From NCBI GenBank assembly GCA_032209605.1, contig JASFXZ010000011.1, positions 20,156,255 through 20,220,254 on the forward strand: DNA of 64,000 nt, given 5' to 3'. The stretch's first letter is position 1; each line of letters starts with the position of its first letter. The notes under the pieces were generated by a model. The model saw only the letters and a list, made by a program, of their open reading frames with translations. It did not search any database and had not been told where the DNA came from. Origin of the DNA: Mactromeris polynyma (Eukaryota > Mollusca > Bivalvia > Venerida > Mactridae). Below are positions 60,691 through 64,000 of the stretch, one piece after another. A program made the translations under genes and the position numbers.

Positions 60691-61759
60691 TAAATAAACT
60701 GTAATTTATTTTTTTGAATTATAATATGGAACATGACCGTGTATGAGCCTTTTGTGTCAGGGCTGTAACTTTGAAACGAAATGAGGAATTTAGAATATTT
60801 TAAGACAAATATTCACATCTAAAGGCGATTTGCAAAGCGTACGCTTCGACCGCCTCAGTCAATGCCAATGTCCAGACATTTGACATAATTTCGTTTAAAT
60901 ATTCCTGCTCAGAAGCCAAGGAAATAATTAATTATGCTATACATTATCTCTGTTTTAACCCTTTATTAATATTTCGCTTTTAAAGGCTTTATCAAAATTA
61001 TGAAACTTTTTTTCGTTACGCCATGTTTTGTGCATTGAGAAATTAAGAGTTTAATGTGTCTTGGTAGTAATCCGGATAATTTATGTATTACATGTACCGC
61101 ATATTGCCATGCCGTGCATTATCGCATGCTCAAAAGAAACATGTTCAATTGACTGTAGAGCCGAGAGTTCATTCACAAGTTTAGACGGTAAACTTCTACG
61201 TCAACCAACATTGTAGTTGATTTTCTTTATTAACTTTTACTGAAACATTGTACAAATTCTGGAAGGCGTTTTAGCGATTTGTTTACTTTTACTTTCCTTT
61301 TGTTTCAAATAGTTCCTATCACATCCATAAACATGACAACACCAACAATCGACAATCCTGTCGAAATAGTAGAAGGTACCAAGGCGGAATTTCACTGTCG
61401 TACATCCAGCGGTTACCCAGCAGCAACAATATATTGGTATAAAGACGCTACGCATGGTGTACCCGGTGATGTCGTACGAATAAGGGACAATATCACTAGT
61501 GATTCAGTACATTACACCTGTATCCATCTAGAGTTGATAGTGGCAAGAGTATATATTGCAGTTCAAACAACACAGCCGTACATCTAATTTCACAGAGACG
61601 TCCAATAATTAAAGTCTTGTGTAAGTAAATGCTTATCTTCGCCCGCAGCCACCCCTAAACGACAAGGGGACAGAATATTTGGAATTAGTAAATACAAAGA
61701 TGGGGATACAACTTCAATGGCACGTATTGCATTTCCCTCGAAATACAATATTTAAAAAG

Positions 61760-63630
61760 TTCATATGTAATATGTTATATTCACTGTTTTTTATGCAATT
61801 AGTGAGGAAAATAGAGTTCACCTGTTGATTATATTGACCTAACATACCTAAAGAATATGCACAATTTTCCACTTTGAATGCAATTTATTGGTGTATTAGA
61901 GTTCTTTTTGATTATATTGAACTACAATTCATATGTAATATGTTATATTCACTGTTTTATATGCAATTAGTGAGGACAATAGAGTTCACCTATTGACTAT
62001 ATCGACCTTATATACCTAAAGAATATGCACAATTTTCCAATTTGAATGCAATGTATGTGTATATTTGAGGTCATTTTTGCATATATTGACCTAAAATGCA
62101 TATATATTGTGTTATATTTACTATTTTGAATGCAATTAGTCAGAAAAATACAGTTCATATGTTGATTGTATGGACCTAATATACCTAAAGAATATGCAAA
62201 ATTTTCCACTTTGAATGCAATTTATTGGTGTATTAGAGTTCATGTTGGGATATATTGAACTAAAATTCATATGTAATATGTTATATTCACTGTTGTAAAT
62301 CCAATTAGTAAGGAAAATAGAGTTCACCTGGTGATTATATTGACCTAATATACCTAAAGAAGATGCAAAATGTTCCACTTTGAATGCAGTTCATTGGTAT
62401 ATTTGAGTTTATTTTTGAATATATTGAATAAAAATTCATATGTAATATGTTATATTCACTGTTCTGAATGCAATTTGAGAGGAAAATAGAATTCACCTAT
62501 TGATTATATACACCTAATATACCTAAAGAATATGGACAATTTTCCACTTTGAATGCAATGTATGTGTATATTTGAGATTATTTTTGCATATATTGACCTA
62601 AAATTCATATATATTGTGTTGTATTTACTATTTTGAATGCAATTACATAGGAAAATACAGTTCATATGTTGATTGTATGGACCTAATATACCTAAAGGAT
62701 ATGCACAATTGTCCACTTTGAATGCAGGTCATTGGTATATTTGAGTTATTTTTGAATATATTGAACTAAAATTCATATGTAATATGTTATATTCACTGTT
62801 TTAAATGCAATTAGTGAGGAAAATACAGTTCACCTGTTGATTGTATTGACCTAAAATACATAAAGAATATGCACAATTTTCCACTTTGAATGCGGTCCAT
62901 TGGCGTATTTGAGTTTATTTTTGAATATTTTGAACTAAAATTCATATGTAATAAGTTATAGTCACTGTTTTGAATGCAAATAGTGAGGAGAATAGAGTTC
63001 ACCTATTGATTATATAGACCTCATATACCTAAAGAATATGCATAATTTTACACTTTGAATGCAATGTATGTGTATATTTGAGTTCATTGTTGCATATATT
63101 GACCTAAAATTCATATATATTGTGTTATATTTACTATTTTGAATGCAATTACTGAGGAAAATACAGTTCATATGTTGATTGTATGGACATAAAATACCTA
63201 AAGTATATGCACAATTTTCCACTTTGAATGCAATTTATGGGTGTATTAGAGTTCATGTTTGAATATATTGAACTAAAATTCATATGTTATAAGTTATATT
63301 CACTGTTGTGAATGCAATTAGTGAGAAAAATGGAGTTCACCTATAGATTATATAGACCTATTATACCTAAAGCATATGCACAATTTTCAACATTGAATGC
63401 AGTTCATTGGTATATTGGAGTTTATTTTTGAATATATTGAACTAAAATTCATATGTAATAAGTTATAGTCACTGTTTTGAATGCAATTAGTGTGGAGAAT
63501 AGAGTTCACCTATTGATTATATAGACCTTATATACATAAACAATATGCATAATTTTCCACTTTGAATGCAATGTATGTGTATTTTTGAGTACATTTTTGC
63601 ATATATTGACCTAAAATTCATATAGGGTCT
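61760..63630. repeat. 169-bp satellite, 11 units, A-A-B higher-order pattern
   Basis: Units start at 61761, 61929, 62098, 62267, 62436, 62605, 62773, 62942, 63111, 63280 and 63449. A-type units read 'tcatatgtaat' or close variants. B-type units read 'catatatattgtgtt' (62098, 62605, 63111). B recurs every third unit, giving a 507-bp higher-order repeat. Frames inside it are repeat artefacts. Confidence 0.9.
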
Positions 63631-63639
63631 ATGACCCTT

Positions 63640-64000
63640 TTAACGGTGTATACTAGTGACCGGTGTAATCCGAGAAATCCAAATATCTATTACGTCATGT
63701 CATTTACATACCGGAAGTTTTTATAGTGCGATGTCCAAATTTTCCCGCAATCCGATGAATCCATCAAAGTGACAACAATGGGCTTTTTAAGAAAATTATG
63801 GCCTTTTCAATACTCTAGTCTATTTTTATCATTCAAATTTTCTGTTAACAATCATTTTCATTGGGCTATTCCTCCTTTCAGCTCAAAAATCTCTAAAAAA
63901 AATCTTATCTTCTGCTACGCTGCAGTAACAAAGCGGTGTTAGAGTAATAATCATCCCATCGGAATTTAAAGACAATGTGTACAAAAGGACATTTTTCTAG
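63640..64000. other. Unannotated end of window
   Basis: No exon or repeat recognised. Not similar to the receptor copies. Confidence 0.4.

Larger units (their letters stand above)
57699..61620 (+). pseudogene. Receptor copy C, pseudogene truncated by satellite
   Basis: Recognisable exons: 57699-57744 (start, MGIKTVAILGTYMGL), microexon at 59149 with two extra bases, V-type Ig 59693-59965 and Ig 61313-61620. Lesions: in the V exon the first Ig Cys codon TGT is TGA and another stop TAA follows four codons later. The Ig exon lacks 37 bases between two 'agt' repeats after 61508, shifting frame. FN3, TM and tail exons are absent, because satellite starts at about 61760, where the following intron should be. 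Confidence 0.85.

Noticed and set aside
61997..63222. Series of similar 60-80 codon minus-strand frames
   Set aside because: They fall one per satellite unit and simply reflect the repeat.

Overview
The window looks like nuclear DNA from an animal, most likely a mollusc and probably a bivalve. It is AT-rich. Its coding pieces are short exons with GT..AG borders, mostly in phase 1. It also holds several tRNA-derived SINEs, MITEs, hairpin elements, a decayed non-LTR retrotransposon and satellite arrays. There are no operons, Shine-Dalgarno sites or prokaryotic gene packing. The species cannot be named from the sequence alone.

The main content is a tandem family of three related receptor genes on the + strand. 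Copy A (window start to 6925) lacks its 5' end but is open in every exon seen: Ig, Ig, fibronectin-III, transmembrane, then a tail of five small exons. The tail carries a spacing-perfect ITAM-like motif (YxxL-x8-YxxL) and a C-terminal YENL. Copy B (42706-51468) has the whole 5' end: signal peptide split by an 18-nt microexon, a Cys-rich V-type Ig exon, one Ig exon, FN3 and TM. Its tail has lesions that should remove the ITAM from the main reading frame. Copy C (57699-61620) is a pseudogene, and its 3' half is replaced by a 169-bp satellite with an A-A-B higher-order pattern. A spacer block repeats three times: at 7130-11480 after A, at 40520-42700 before B and at 55450-57690 before C. The duplicated unit therefore appears to be spacer plus gene, about 15 kb for B and C.

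The 30 kb between A and B holds mostly repeats. These are a 2.06-kb TA-flanked DNA transposon, two copies of a 1.2-kb repeat, a 91-bp tandem array, a LINE remnant, hairpins and SINEs. It also holds one unrelated gene that looks complete (TATA box 29013, coding exons 29462-33768). That gene encodes a secreted protein of about 175 residues with an alternating His/aromatic stretch and seven cysteines, of no family I recognise.

Because the paralogous blocks can be compared, several insertions have a matching empty site inside the window. They give a relative order for duplications and transposition. Repeat 52240-54464 is a foldback-like element whose long inverted ends are made of tandem repeats.

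Exon borders were found by eye from splice consensus, phase and paralog comparison. Family assignments rest on visible motifs only.
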